NCBI RefSeq assembly: GCF_000014865.1
Contig: NC_008576.1
Location: 2,509,501 to 2,573,500, forward strand
Length of the DNA stretch: 64,000 nt
Direction: 5' to 3'
Source of the DNA: Magnetococcus marinus MC-1
Lineage (GTDB): Bacteria > Pseudomonadota > Magnetococcia > Magnetococcales > Magnetococcaceae
Both the position numbers and the translations under genes were made by a program. Position 1 is the first letter of the stretch. Every line of letters begins with the position of its first letter. The notes under the pieces are model-generated. The model saw only the letters and a list, made by a program, of their open reading frames with translations. It did not search any database and was not told where the DNA came from. Below are positions 49,333 through 58,117 of this stretch, one piece after another.

Positions 49333-49784
49333 CCGAAAACGAGAGCGTCTTGAGACAGGTAACAACTCTGCCAGAGATGACCATGTCCGACCTCAAAGCG
49401 ATGTGGAGAGATCTGTTTGATCAAGAGCCCCCACACCATGGCAAACATTACCTGGTGCGCAAGCTAGCCTACCGAATCCAGGAGTTGGCCTTTGGCGGCA
49501 TTAACAAGGCCACGGAAAAGCGTCTGGATGCACTGGCGGGCGGGAAAAAGCCCCAAAACAAGGTGAGTCCCCAGCCCAAACGCCAGGGTAATGGCCTGAG
49601 CCCTGGCACCAAGTTGGTAAGGGAGTGGAAGGGCAATGAGTACGTTGTTACCGTCTTGGAGGATGGGTTTGAACTCCTCGGTCAGAAATATCGTAGCCTC
49701 TCCGGCGTGGCCAAGGGCATCACCGGAACCCACTGGTCGGGCAATGCCTTTTTTGGGCTCAAAAAAAGTGAGAAAAAGAAATGA
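49329..49784 (+). CDS. DUF2924 protein
   Basis: The 151-aa protein has LPEMTMSDLKAMWRDLFDQEPPHHGKHYLVRKLAYRIQELAFGG, the DUF2924 helical block. It then has a basic linker and GTKLVREWKGNEYVVTVLEDGFELLGQKYRSLSGVAKGITGTHWSGNAFFGL, a small beta domain. DUF2924 genes commonly precede large serine recombinases in prophages and may modulate them. Start and stop both overlap neighbours by 4 bp. Confidence 0.85.
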   Translation: MTENESVLRQVTTLPEMTMSDLKAMWRDLFDQEPPHHGKHYLVRKLAYRIQELAFGGINKATEKRLDALAGGKKPQNKVSPQPKRQGNGLSPGTKLVREWKGNEYVVTVLEDGFELLGQKYRSLSGVAKGITGTHWSGNAFFGLKKSEKKK

Positions 49785-51124
49785 GTACGACCCCAAAAAT
49801 CAGATGCGCCATCTACACCAGGAAGTCCACTGATGAAGGGTTGGAACAGGATTTCAACAGCTTGGACGCGCAACGAGAATCCTGCGCTAATTTTATCGCT
49901 TCTCAGAAGCAGGAGGGGTGGGTGCTGGTCCCAGACCACTATGACGACCCCGCCTATTCGGGGGGAAATCTGGATCGGCCCGCGCTGCAGCGACTACTTC
50001 AGGATATCGAAGCGGGCAAGGTTGATAGCATCGTTTGCTACAAAATTGATCGGCTTTCACGCTCCTTAATGGATTTTGCCAAGCTGGTGGAGATTTTCGA
50101 CCGTCACCAGGTCACCTTCACCAGTGTCACCCAATCCTTCAACACCGCCAACTCCATGGGACGACTGACCCTCAATATGCTGCTCTCCTTCGCTCAGTAT
50201 GAGCGGGAGGTCACGGCAGAACGGATCCGGGATAAATACGCCGCCTCCCGCAAACGGGGCATCTGGATGGGTGGCCACCCACCGTTGGGTTATGACGTAG
50301 AGGACCGAAAGCTGGTCATCAATGCTGAAGAGGCCCAGCAGGTTCGCCAAATTTTTAAACGATTCATCCAGATGGGGTCCGCCACCCTGTTGATCAAAGA
50401 ACTGGGAGAAAAAGGAATCACCTCAAAAATCCGCCAGCTTGCTGATGGCCGAACCAAAGGAGGGAAGTCCATTGATAAAGGCACCCTCTACAAAATCCTC
50501 AACAACCGGGTCTACCTGGGAGAGGTAGCTTTCCGGGGAGAGGTCTACCCCGGTGAGCATGCGCCCATCATTGCCCAGGATCAATGGGACAAGGTACAGA
50601 GCATTCTGAAGAAGAACAGACGCTCTCGCAGCAACAACACCCGCAACCAGAGCCCGGCACCGCTGAAAGGAATCATCCGCTGCGGCCACTGCAACCGTGC
50701 CATGCGGCCCACCCACACCCGCAAGAACGGCATCCAGTACCGTTACTACCTCTGCATGACCGCTTCCAAGAACAGCCATGCCGATTGCCCTTTGGCTTCT
50801 GTCTCAGCACCCCAAGTAGATGAGGCCGTATTCAAACGGGTACGCCAGATCATCACAACACCCGAGATGGTCTCCCATGTGTGGCGTCAGACATCAGAAG
50901 AGCTTCCGGAAGTGCGGCAACAAGAGATCAGCACAGCCCTTAAGAAGATCGATCCGATCTGGGATGAGCTCTTCCCCATTGAACAGAACCGTCTGCTCAA
51001 CCTGCTGGTGGAAAACGTCATTCTTACCACCACCTCCATGGAGGTAAGGGTCCGCGTTGAAGGAATTACCAGCTTGGTGGCAGAACTCACCCCAACACCC
51101 CAAACAGAGGAGGCCATCCAATGA
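49781..51124 (+). CDS. Large serine recombinase, prophage integrase
   Basis: In this 447-aa protein the N-terminal resolvase domain has catalytic Ser16 in IYTRKSTDEG, the conserved Arg in KIDRLSRSLMDF, and SFNTANSMGRLTLNMLLSFAQYEREVTAERIRDK. A recombinase domain (about 180-300) is followed by a zinc ribbon (CGHCNRAM ... CMTASKNSHADC) and a C-terminal helical region. It would join the phage attachment site to the host site. Its orientation and place near the edge next to host genes mark the right end of the prophage. Confidence 0.96.
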   Translation: MSTTPKIRCAIYTRKSTDEGLEQDFNSLDAQRESCANFIASQKQEGWVLVPDHYDDPAYSGGNLDRPALQRLLQDIEAGKVDSIVCYKIDRLSRSLMDFAKLVEIFDRHQVTFTSVTQSFNTANSMGRLTLNMLLSFAQYEREVTAERIRDKYAASRKRGIWMGGHPPLGYDVEDRKLVINAEEAQQVRQIFKRFIQMGSATLLIKELGEKGITSKIRQLADGRTKGGKSIDKGTLYKILNNRVYLGEVAFRGEVYPGEHAPIIAQDQWDKVQSILKKNRRSRSNNTRNQSPAPLKGIIRCGHCNRAMRPTHTRKNGIQYRYYLCMTASKNSHADCPLASVSAPQVDEAVFKRVRQIITTPEMVSHVWRQTSEELPEVRQQEISTALKKIDPIWDELFPIEQNRLLNLLVENVILTTTSMEVRVRVEGITSLVAELTPTPQTEEAIQ

Positions 51125-51534
51125 AGGGCAGACTGAGCCAGGATCGCAAAACCATCATATTCAAGGTGCCAATGCGCTTTCACCGTCAGGGAGGCAAACG
51201 TATGGTAATCCTGCCGGAGCATGAGCAGGCCCGCCAGGATATGGCCAATCCCTCTGATGATCCCATGGTCAACGCTCTGTCGAAAGCGCGCAAGTGGCAA
51301 CAGATGCTGGACAAGAGCGAAACCATGACCATTGCCCAGCTTGCCGAACGGGAAGGCGTGGAACGCTCCATGATGGCACGGATCCTAAGGCTCACCATCC
51401 TTGCCCCAGACATCATTGAGGCGATCCTGGATGGGCGTGTGCCGGAAACGTTCAGCCTGGAGAGCCTGCGTGAGAGCATCCCTCTGCTTTGGTCAGAGCA
51501 GCGGCAGAAGTGGGGGTTTGAAATAAGACATTAA
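51121..51534 (+). CDS. Recombinase-associated HTH protein
   Basis: The 137-aa protein starts MKGRLSQDRKTIIFKVPMRFHRQGGKRMVILPE. It has a helix-turn-helix at about residues 65-95 (MTIAQLAEREGVERSMMARILRLTILAPDIIEAILDG). It is coupled to the integrase by an ATGA overlap. The family is a known companion of phage serine recombinases and may act as directionality or regulatory factor, which is inference. Confidence 0.75.
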   Translation: MKGRLSQDRKTIIFKVPMRFHRQGGKRMVILPEHEQARQDMANPSDDPMVNALSKARKWQQMLDKSETMTIAQLAEREGVERSMMARILRLTILAPDIIEAILDGRVPETFSLESLRESIPLLWSEQRQKWGFEIRH

Positions 51535-51558
51535 TAAGGAAGCTCTTACGTAATCCCG

Positions 51559-52239
51559 TCAGAAGTGAATGACCTCTTCTTCCTCTCCAAAATTATCCAG
51601 CAAGTAGACCACTTTCCCTTTACTGTTGATCTCAAGGTAGCCGTCATCCTGAAGTCGCTTCAAAATGGTTTCAGGCGAAACCCCATCCTTTGGTGAGAAC
51701 ACTGCTTTGATGCTGTTGAGCAAAGTTGATCGCTTTGCTGGCCTTGGTTTGCCAGGGAGAAGACGCATCTCTACGTACTGTTTTACAGCTCCGCCCAACT
51801 CTACATCAGTGGAGTCTGAGCCGGTCCCTGCTTTCGTATAAGCTTTCTGTTTTCTCTGTTGACCATTCAGGCGCTTCGCGTGACGGCCCGAGCGAGTGAG
51901 CAGGTCCACGACATGGTCTAGATCCGTATCGTCAGAAAGGATGGTAAACGCCGTTTCCTCAGGCAACTCTGTGACCAACCGACCAGCCCAAAAAGCCAAT
52001 CCAAAATCAGCAGCATTCTTTCCACCACGATCCATACCGATTAGTTCAAGCTTTCCATCGTGAATAGCTGTAGCTAAAGATGTCACCAGCCCCAGCGGAA
52101 CTTTGGGCTCAATACCGCCATAGCAGACGATGATCCTGGTATAGTCATCAACTACCTGAGAAACCTTCCCCATTTCCTTTGGACAGTTGTCCAGGTCAAT
52201 GAGGAGCACCATGGGACGCTTTGATGTCTGCTGATCCAT
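51559..52239 (-). CDS. PIN/NYN-like nuclease with winged-helix end
   Basis: In this 226-aa protein residues 10-125 match a NYN/PIN-like nuclease, with acidic residues in VLLIDLDNCP, a GGKNAADFGLAFWAGRL block and TILSDDTDLDHVVDLLTRSG. The metal-binding acidic set appears complete. Residues 165-226 (PAKRSTLLNSIKAVFSPKDGVSPETILKRLQDDGYLEI) form a winged helix. It is likely an RNase or structure-specific nuclease. Position at the prophage edge and convergence with the integrase operon suggest a carried defence or immunity gene. Confidence 0.8.
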   Translation of the reverse strand: MDQQTSKRPMVLLIDLDNCPKEMGKVSQVVDDYTRIIVCYGGIEPKVPLGLVTSLATAIHDGKLELIGMDRGGKNAADFGLAFWAGRLVTELPEETAFTILSDDTDLDHVVDLLTRSGRHAKRLNGQQRKQKAYTKAGTGSDSTDVELGGAVKQYVEMRLLPGKPRPAKRSTLLNSIKAVFSPKDGVSPETILKRLQDDGYLEINSKGKVVYLLDNFGEEEEVIHF

Positions 52240-52474
52240 GAAAAAAGTCCACACGCTTTTGAAAAAACAGGGGCGTGCTCTTTCCGATTCAGAGTATTCC
52301 GATCTTTCATCTAAAGCGGGAAAGCACGTTACAACTATCAGTCATTTCAAAGTTTTTTGCAATCCGAGTTTCGTGCCAAATTGTGGCTATATACATAGAG
52401 GGGGCGTCCACCATAGGGCAATAGCCACCATATGACACGACTTCGAAATAAAAAGTTATATTACCGTGATGATG

Positions 52475-52757
52475 TGAGGTCGGGCACTGACCCCGACCTC
52501 ACAGCGCATTTTCTGAAAGCTTCAGAACTCTTTGTTTTGGGATGACTTTTCAGAGGTCGGCTTTTTTCTTGCCCATTCTTGGCTGTACGAAGGAAACCGC
52601 AAACCGCCAAAAATGGGCTTTTTTTGTAAGAGACTGTTTCAGATAGAGAAATTGAGAGAGGTCGGGGTGCGAGGTCGGGGTGGCCGCCGACCTCACGTTT
52701 TTGAGAGAAATGGCGTTTTGAGAGAGATTCGGCAGAAATTGAGAGGGGCCGACCTCG
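52475..52757. repeat. GAGGTCGG repeat region at the prophage edge
   Basis: The octamer GAGGTCGG or its complement occurs seven times in 282 bp (52476, 52493, 52553, 52658, 52671, 52687, 52749). The first pair makes a 10-bp hairpin (52475-52501). The pair at 52671-52694 makes another. No gene covers 52240-52881. The region could be an attachment site area, an iteron array or a small structured RNA locus; the sequence does not decide. Confidence 0.6.
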
Positions 52758-52825
52758 GGTCAGAGAGGGAGGCGCCCGGCGGGGTATATCCGTAACCCTT
52801 GGAATCATTGCCGAAATTCGCGCAC

Positions 52826-52853
52826 AAAAAAACCGGCTTAAGAGCCGGTTTTT
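52826..52853. terminator. Bidirectional intrinsic terminator after tRNA-Ala
   Basis: AACCGGCT (52831-52838) and AGCCGGTT (52843-52850) form an 8-bp stem with a TAAG loop. It is flanked by seven A on one side and five T on the other, so it works in both directions. It follows the tRNA gene on the minus strand. Confidence 0.8.
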
Positions 52854-52881
52854 CGTCAGAGAATCTTCCCTGAAAGTATCT

Positions 52882-52957
<76 letters not shown>

Positions 52958-53348
52958 CCACCTGTGGGCCCTATGTTACGTATCTGCCATACGTTTGCAA
53001 TGGAAAAAAATCAACACCCCCAAAAAGGGCAAAAATCCTCGCCCATCTCCCCCCCCCTTAACCACGCCGCCGCCGCTTTATCCCGCTGGCCTCCCCCCCC
53101 ACCCCTTTGCTAAAATAGGCTCATCTGTCCACATGGCGTAACCTGCCTTGCAGGCACGGTCACGCCCAAACAGGTTAACCGCGTCCATGCCAATAACGGC
53201 TCCCAGGGGCAACACCCCAACCGCCACTTGGCAACCATGTTCGACGCCAACTTGGCCAGCAAACCACCGCAACACCCGCAAAACCAAGCGGGTGAATGGC
53301 CAAACCATGCTCAACCCTTTTTGACACCCCCACATGGGAAACCACAAC
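52958..53348. other. Intergenic region, nothing firm
   Basis: This 391-bp gap has several long C tracts (around 53049 and 53094) and no convincing frame. The 90-codon reverse frame in it has no conserved look. It must contain the promoter of the binding-protein operon, but I see no clear boxes. Confidence 0.4.
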
Positions 53349-54407
53349 ATGCCCTACCCCCTAAGCCAGATCCCGATCTTAACCCTTATCCTCTCGGCGC
53401 TGCTCTGGACAAACCCCAGCCTAGCCGATACCCCAGCCCCCAGCAACGCTCCCTTTTGCCAAGCCGACCCTTACCAATCAGATGCCCATGGCATTGTGGG
53501 ACCCTCCTTCTCCGACCCCGATTTTCGGGTCGCAAAATCCCCAGAGTGGCAACAACAACCCATCCACTACGGCGAATGGGCCAAAGGGGCCGATCTGGCC
53601 ATAACCCTCGATCAACACCTCTATGCCGCACTCACCCCCATGGTGGCCCAGTTCGCCAAACAACATGGCATCGAAATCGCTATGAAAGAGGGAACGTGCG
53701 GGGTATCCCAAGGATTACTCAACCGTAAACGGGTCGATATGGCCGGTTTTTGCTGCCCACCCGCCAATACGGATCGACTGCCCGGGCTTATCTTTCACAC
53801 CCTCTCTATCTCAGCCTTGGCCGTGATCGTCTCCCCCTCCAACCCCCTCGCCAACCTCTCCCAACAACAGGTGCGTGATATTTTTCAAGGTCATTTATCC
53901 CACTGGGATCAGGTCGAAGGCTTCCAACCCGGAACCTTGCAAAACCTCGCCATCTGGCCCGTTGGACGCTTACACTGCACCATTCGCCCCGGCCATTGGC
54001 GCCGCATTCTTGCCCACGAAAACCTCTTCTCCCCCCGCTTGGACGAAGCCGGTACCATACCCGAGATGATTCGTAAAGTCGGTAGCTACCCCAACGCCAT
54101 CGGCTACGAAGTGTTGTGGGATATTAAGCAGTTTAGTGGAACAAAATATCCTGTGAAAATCCTTAATATCGACACCCTGCAACCCGATGACGATCAGGCC
54201 TTGCTGGAGGGACGCTACCCCTTTTATCGCACCCATAGCATCGCCATCTGGCAAAAGCAGCCCAACCCCCACGCCGTGGCACTGCTGGAGTACCTGAAAT
54301 CGCAACTCAACAAAATACCCAGCCTCTATCACCTTATCCCGGCGGCACGGCTGCGCCAATACGGCTGGCAATTTCGTGGTGATGAGCTCATCGGAGCCCC
54401 CCAATGA
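53349..54407 (+). CDS. PstS-like periplasmic binding protein (signalling operon)
   Basis: The 352-aa protein starts with a signal peptide (IPILTLILSALLWTNPSLADT). The phosphate-binding-protein-like domain is recognised by DLAITLDQHLYAALTPMVAQFAKQHGIEIAMKEGTC, IVSPSNPLANLSQQQVRDIFQGHLSHWDQV and KVGSYPNAIGYEV. Ligand is unknown. It overlaps the histidine kinase gene by 4 bp, so it most likely presents a ligand to that sensor rather than feeding a transporter. Confidence 0.85.
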   Translation: MPYPLSQIPILTLILSALLWTNPSLADTPAPSNAPFCQADPYQSDAHGIVGPSFSDPDFRVAKSPEWQQQPIHYGEWAKGADLAITLDQHLYAALTPMVAQFAKQHGIEIAMKEGTCGVSQGLLNRKRVDMAGFCCPPANTDRLPGLIFHTLSISALAVIVSPSNPLANLSQQQVRDIFQGHLSHWDQVEGFQPGTLQNLAIWPVGRLHCTIRPGHWRRILAHENLFSPRLDEAGTIPEMIRKVGSYPNAIGYEVLWDIKQFSGTKYPVKILNIDTLQPDDDQALLEGRYPFYRTHSIAIWQKQPNPHAVALLEYLKSQLNKIPSLYHLIPAARLRQYGWQFRGDELIGAPQ

Positions 54408-56929
54408 ACCGCCCCAACGCTCTACAACTGCTGCGCTTTTGGCAACAACAGGTACCCCTATCGCTTAAAGTCTTGGTGCTATTGGGCATGGTCGGGGTTA
54501 TCTCGTGGAATGTGCTGGATCATATGCAAAACCGCTGGGCCAACAAACTTTTTACCCAGCAGTTAGAAGATACCCTGGAGCGTCGCTTTAGCCGCAGCCT
54601 AACCCAATTAAAAAGCTATCTGCGGCAACAAAAAAAATCTACCCAACTGTTTGTGCAACACGCCCAGTTGGTCAACTATTTACGCATTCACCACGACTGG
54701 GGATGGGGCGATGGGGAGAGCCTGAAAATTCATCAAACCCTGCCCCCTTGGCTACCCTCCGCCCCCATGATTCGCGATTTCACCCGCAGTGCCAGCTTTT
54801 TATTGCTGGACGAAAATTACCATATGCAGGAGCTGTTTTTAAACGGTCGCACCGATCTTGCTAAACAGCATCTCTCCCCCGCCCTGCTGGATTATCTACG
54901 CGAGGGAGGCCCTTCAAGCATTACCCAATCCAACGGGGTCCCCCTATTTGTGGTGGCCGAACCCGTACAAGATGCCATCGGCGAAACCTTAGGTGTGCTG
55001 GCACTTATTTTACCCCTGGATGACCGTTTTCTCATCGACTTTACCCGTCAATTTGACCTGGAAGGCATTCAGGTTTTTGTGGATGAGCTTAACAAACAGG
55101 TGATCGCCAGCAGCGACCCCCACCATGTGCCAGCTGGATCGACCATGCAACAATTGGCCAAATCCTATCTGTTTGTTGGTCAAGATTTTTTTAATTATGC
55201 CTTCTCTTCAGAGATCACTTTTCACGTGGCAGCGTTAATCCCTCGTTCCGCAGTCGATAATCTACGCCAGCAAATTCTTAATACCGGTCGCACCGAAAAG
55301 GTTGTCTCGACCCTGGTGTTTATCGCTACCTTTTTATGGATCCTCTTCTGGTTATCTGGAAAATTAAAACGGCTCTCCCAGCAGATCAATCTCTTTTACG
55401 AACAAAATCTTGGGGTGCATCTGGAGGTCCCTCAGCGGGGCGACCAACTGTTTGCCCTGCACCATCTGCTCAGCCGTTTTTCCCAAGAAATCACCCGCTC
55501 GCGAGAGGGCTTGACCCAGGAACTCACCGAGCGCAAACGCACCGAAAAGCTGCTACGCGAGAGTGAATTTCGCTACCGTAACCTATTAGAAAATATCACC
55601 GATTGGGTGTGGGAGTTGGATGAATACGGCACCTTTAGCTACAGCAGCCCCCGCATTGCCTATCTGTTGGGCTATCAACCGGAAGAGATTATCGGTAAAA
55701 CACCGCATCTGTTGGTTGACCCAACGGAGCGTCAACAGGTGGAGAGGCTGTTCCGTGAAATTGCGGCTCAGCAGAGCCCGCTGGAAATTTTTACCAGCAC
55801 CATGCTCCACACCAAAACGGGGCGACAAGTGATTTTAGAGACCAACGGCGTGCCCTTTTACGATCATCAGGGGCGGTTTAAGGGGTACCAGGGCATCTCT
55901 CGGGATGTCACCTTACGGCATAACTATGAAGCCTCGTTAAAACAGTCTAACCAGCGTTTGCAAAGAGTTTTGGATGGCCTCGATGCCTTGGTCAGAGTAA
56001 CCTCGCTGGATCAGCAGGAGAATTTTTTTATCAATGCCATGGCCCAACAGCACCTGCACATCCTACCCTGCACCCAGCAGACACTGCATATGGATGACAC
56101 CCTGCGCCAGAGCCTCTGTGATGAAAACGCCTTGATCCATCCCGACGGAGAACCGACACGGCGCATCTCTGGAGAATATTTTCATCCCACCGAAAAGAGT
56201 TGGTATGCGGTGCGTGTGCTGGCCATTCGCTGGGTGGATCATCGCTTGGCCCGTTTGGAGATTATCACCGATATTACAGAAAAAAAGGCGTTGCAAGAGT
56301 CCCTGCGCCACCTAAAAAATAAACTTGAAATTGAAGAGCGTAAACGGCTGGGCAACCTGCTGCATGAGAGCATTTGCCAATCGTTACAAGCGATTAAGCT
56401 TGGCTTAGAGATGAAAAGTCTGGTGGCCGAGCAAGCCAGTATTTCCCTAAAAGATGAGGTCGGGGAGTTACAGGATTGCATTGGTCAACTGCGGGATATT
56501 ACCACCGTGCTGCGCCCCTCCTTTTTAGAGCGTATGAACTTAGAGGAAGCAACCCGTTGGTGGTGTCACCGCCTAAGCCGTAACTGGGAGGGCACCCTAG
56601 ATCTACACACATCCGGTAATTTTAATGAACTGGACGCAGAGATCACCTACAATCTATTCCGTATTCTCCAGGAAGGCTTAACCAACGCCCTCAAGCATGC
56701 TCAAGCCAAGGTTTTACAGATTGAGCTCAGTCATGTAGAAGGCGAAGGTTTTACCTTGGTGGTTGCCGATGATGGTGTGGGTATGGACCTAGCCCAAACC
56801 CGGCGCACAGCCAAGGGGTTGGGGCTCTCTATTATTTATGAACAGGCCGAGCGACTGGGTGGTACGGCTCATTTTACCACAGCCCCCCAGCAAGGGCTCA
56901 TTATCGCAGTGAGGGTGCCAGAAGCATGA
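54404..56929 (+). CDS. PAS-domain sensor histidine kinase (NarX/HisKA_3 type)
   Basis: The 841-aa kinase has one membrane segment at about residues 20-40 and a second at about 300-320, enclosing a periplasmic sensor. A PAS domain follows at about 390-505 (RYRNLLENITDWVWELDEYG ... GFKGYQGISRDVT-like end), then a linker. The HisKA_3 box is ERKRLGNLLHESICQSLQAIKLG with the phospho-His in LLHES. The ATPase has N box LQEGLTNALKHAQAK and G boxes DDGVGMD, GLGLSII. It is coupled to binding protein and regulator genes by 4-bp overlaps. Confidence 0.93.
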   Translation: MNRPNALQLLRFWQQQVPLSLKVLVLLGMVGVISWNVLDHMQNRWANKLFTQQLEDTLERRFSRSLTQLKSYLRQQKKSTQLFVQHAQLVNYLRIHHDWGWGDGESLKIHQTLPPWLPSAPMIRDFTRSASFLLLDENYHMQELFLNGRTDLAKQHLSPALLDYLREGGPSSITQSNGVPLFVVAEPVQDAIGETLGVLALILPLDDRFLIDFTRQFDLEGIQVFVDELNKQVIASSDPHHVPAGSTMQQLAKSYLFVGQDFFNYAFSSEITFHVAALIPRSAVDNLRQQILNTGRTEKVVSTLVFIATFLWILFWLSGKLKRLSQQINLFYEQNLGVHLEVPQRGDQLFALHHLLSRFSQEITRSREGLTQELTERKRTEKLLRESEFRYRNLLENITDWVWELDEYGTFSYSSPRIAYLLGYQPEEIIGKTPHLLVDPTERQQVERLFREIAAQQSPLEIFTSTMLHTKTGRQVILETNGVPFYDHQGRFKGYQGISRDVTLRHNYEASLKQSNQRLQRVLDGLDALVRVTSLDQQENFFINAMAQQHLHILPCTQQTLHMDDTLRQSLCDENALIHPDGEPTRRISGEYFHPTEKSWYAVRVLAIRWVDHRLARLEIITDITEKKALQESLRHLKNKLEIEERKRLGNLLHESICQSLQAIKLGLEMKSLVAEQASISLKDEVGELQDCIGQLRDITTVLRPSFLERMNLEEATRWWCHRLSRNWEGTLDLHTSGNFNELDAEITYNLFRILQEGLTNALKHAQAKVLQIELSHVEGEGFTLVVADDGVGMDLAQTRRTAKGLGLSIIYEQAERLGGTAHFTTAPQQGLIIAVRVPEA

Positions 56930-57546
56930 TTCGCATTATTATGGCCGACGATCATACCATTTTTCGCCAAGGCTTGGCCCACCTACTTAGTGCCCATCAA
57001 GAATTAGAAATTGTGGGTGAGGCTGGTCGCGGTGATGACGCCTTACAGCTCATCCGTGATCTCAATCCCGATGTGGCTTTGTTAGATATCTCCATGCCCG
57101 GCTTAAATGGCCTGGATGTGGTCAAAAGGGTGGTGGAGGAAAAACGCCCTACCCGCCTCTTGCTGCTTACCATGCATGATGACCCTACCTTAGCAATTAA
57201 AGCAGAACAGGCTGGCGCATTGGGTTATGTGGTTAAGGATAATGCCTTCTCCGAACTGTTGGACGCCATTCTAGCGGTGGCAGCCGGTAAGCGGTTTGTC
57301 AGTGAAGTGGTCGCCGAAAAGGTCAACGAGCTCGAACGGCTGGATGACCTGCCCGTGCAACTCTCCCCCCGTGAAAAAGAGGTGGTCAGGCTTGTTGCCG
57401 ATGGTCAAACCAATAAAGAGATCGCCCGTAGCCTGGGCATAAGCCCCAAAACCGTCGATACCCACCGCACCCGGTTGATGCGTAAACTCAACCTGCATAC
57501 CACCGCCGATGTGGTGCGTTATGCCATGCGTATGGGTCTGGTTTAA
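56926..57546 (+). CDS. NarL/LuxR-family response regulator
   Basis: The 206-aa regulator has a receiver domain (DDHTIFRQGL, phospho-Asp in VALLDISMPGLNGLD, Lys in YVVKDN) and a LuxR-type helix-turn-helix (LSPREKEVVRLVADGQTNKEIARSLGISPKTVDTHRTRLMRKL). The residues for phosphorylation and DNA contact are intact. It is the output of the upstream kinase. Confidence 0.95.
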   Translation: MIRIIMADDHTIFRQGLAHLLSAHQELEIVGEAGRGDDALQLIRDLNPDVALLDISMPGLNGLDVVKRVVEEKRPTRLLLLTMHDDPTLAIKAEQAGALGYVVKDNAFSELLDAILAVAAGKRFVSEVVAEKVNELERLDDLPVQLSPREKEVVRLVADGQTNKEIARSLGISPKTVDTHRTRLMRKLNLHTTADVVRYAMRMGLV

Positions 57547-57795
57547 TCCACCCTACCCACAGCCGCGACACGCTGCCCGTGGCACCGCCATGCTGTGTGG
57601 GCATGCTAGGCTCTTGGTCATGCAGGGAGGTAAGATGAAGCGGGCCGTCATCACAACCCATGCGTCGAATGGGGAAAAGCCGCACTATTCTCTTGAAAGC
57701 CATTGTTAAGACATCTATCGTGTAATCTTGGATCGTTTTTTACCCATCCATTTTTTTTGCAACCATTTACTTCTACTTAATTGGGAATCATTTGC

Positions 57796-58110
57796 ATGGA
57801 GATCCAGCAAAGCATAGATGCCGAACGGGTCGTACTGGTTCTGAGGGGGGATCTCAACCATTGCGCCCACCAAACCTTTATGAGGGTAATCCACAGCCTC
57901 AGCCCTGACACCCGCTGTACCATCCACTTAGATATGGTAGCGTCCATTGATAGCGCGGGTCTTGGTATGTTGCTGGTACTCTTTGAACAGTTGGGTAGCA
58001 AACCCAAAACGGTGCTCCTCTGCAACCCCTGCCGGCAGGTGGCGGGTGCCCTAAGAAACAGTAATTTCTATGCCCTGTTTGAGATCCGGGATGACTGCCC
58101 CATGCGTTAA
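57796..58110 (+). CDS. STAS-domain protein (anti-sigma-factor antagonist type)
   Basis: The 104-aa single STAS domain has IDAERVVLVLRGDLNHCAHQTF, HLDMVASIDSAGLGMLLVLFEQLGSKP, with the usual Ser in DSAGLGML as phosphorylation site. No partner kinase is adjacent. It may belong to a partner-switching or scaffold system together with other genes outside the window. Confidence 0.85.
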   Translation: MEIQQSIDAERVVLVLRGDLNHCAHQTFMRVIHSLSPDTRCTIHLDMVASIDSAGLGMLLVLFEQLGSKPKTVLLCNPCRQVAGALRNSNFYALFEIRDDCPMR

Positions 58111-58117
58111 AACAGCC

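Noticed and set aside
53078-53350. 90-codon reverse frame before the binding-protein gene
   Set aside because: It is Trp/Gly/Cys-rich with no ribosome site and would overlap the promoter area of the operon.
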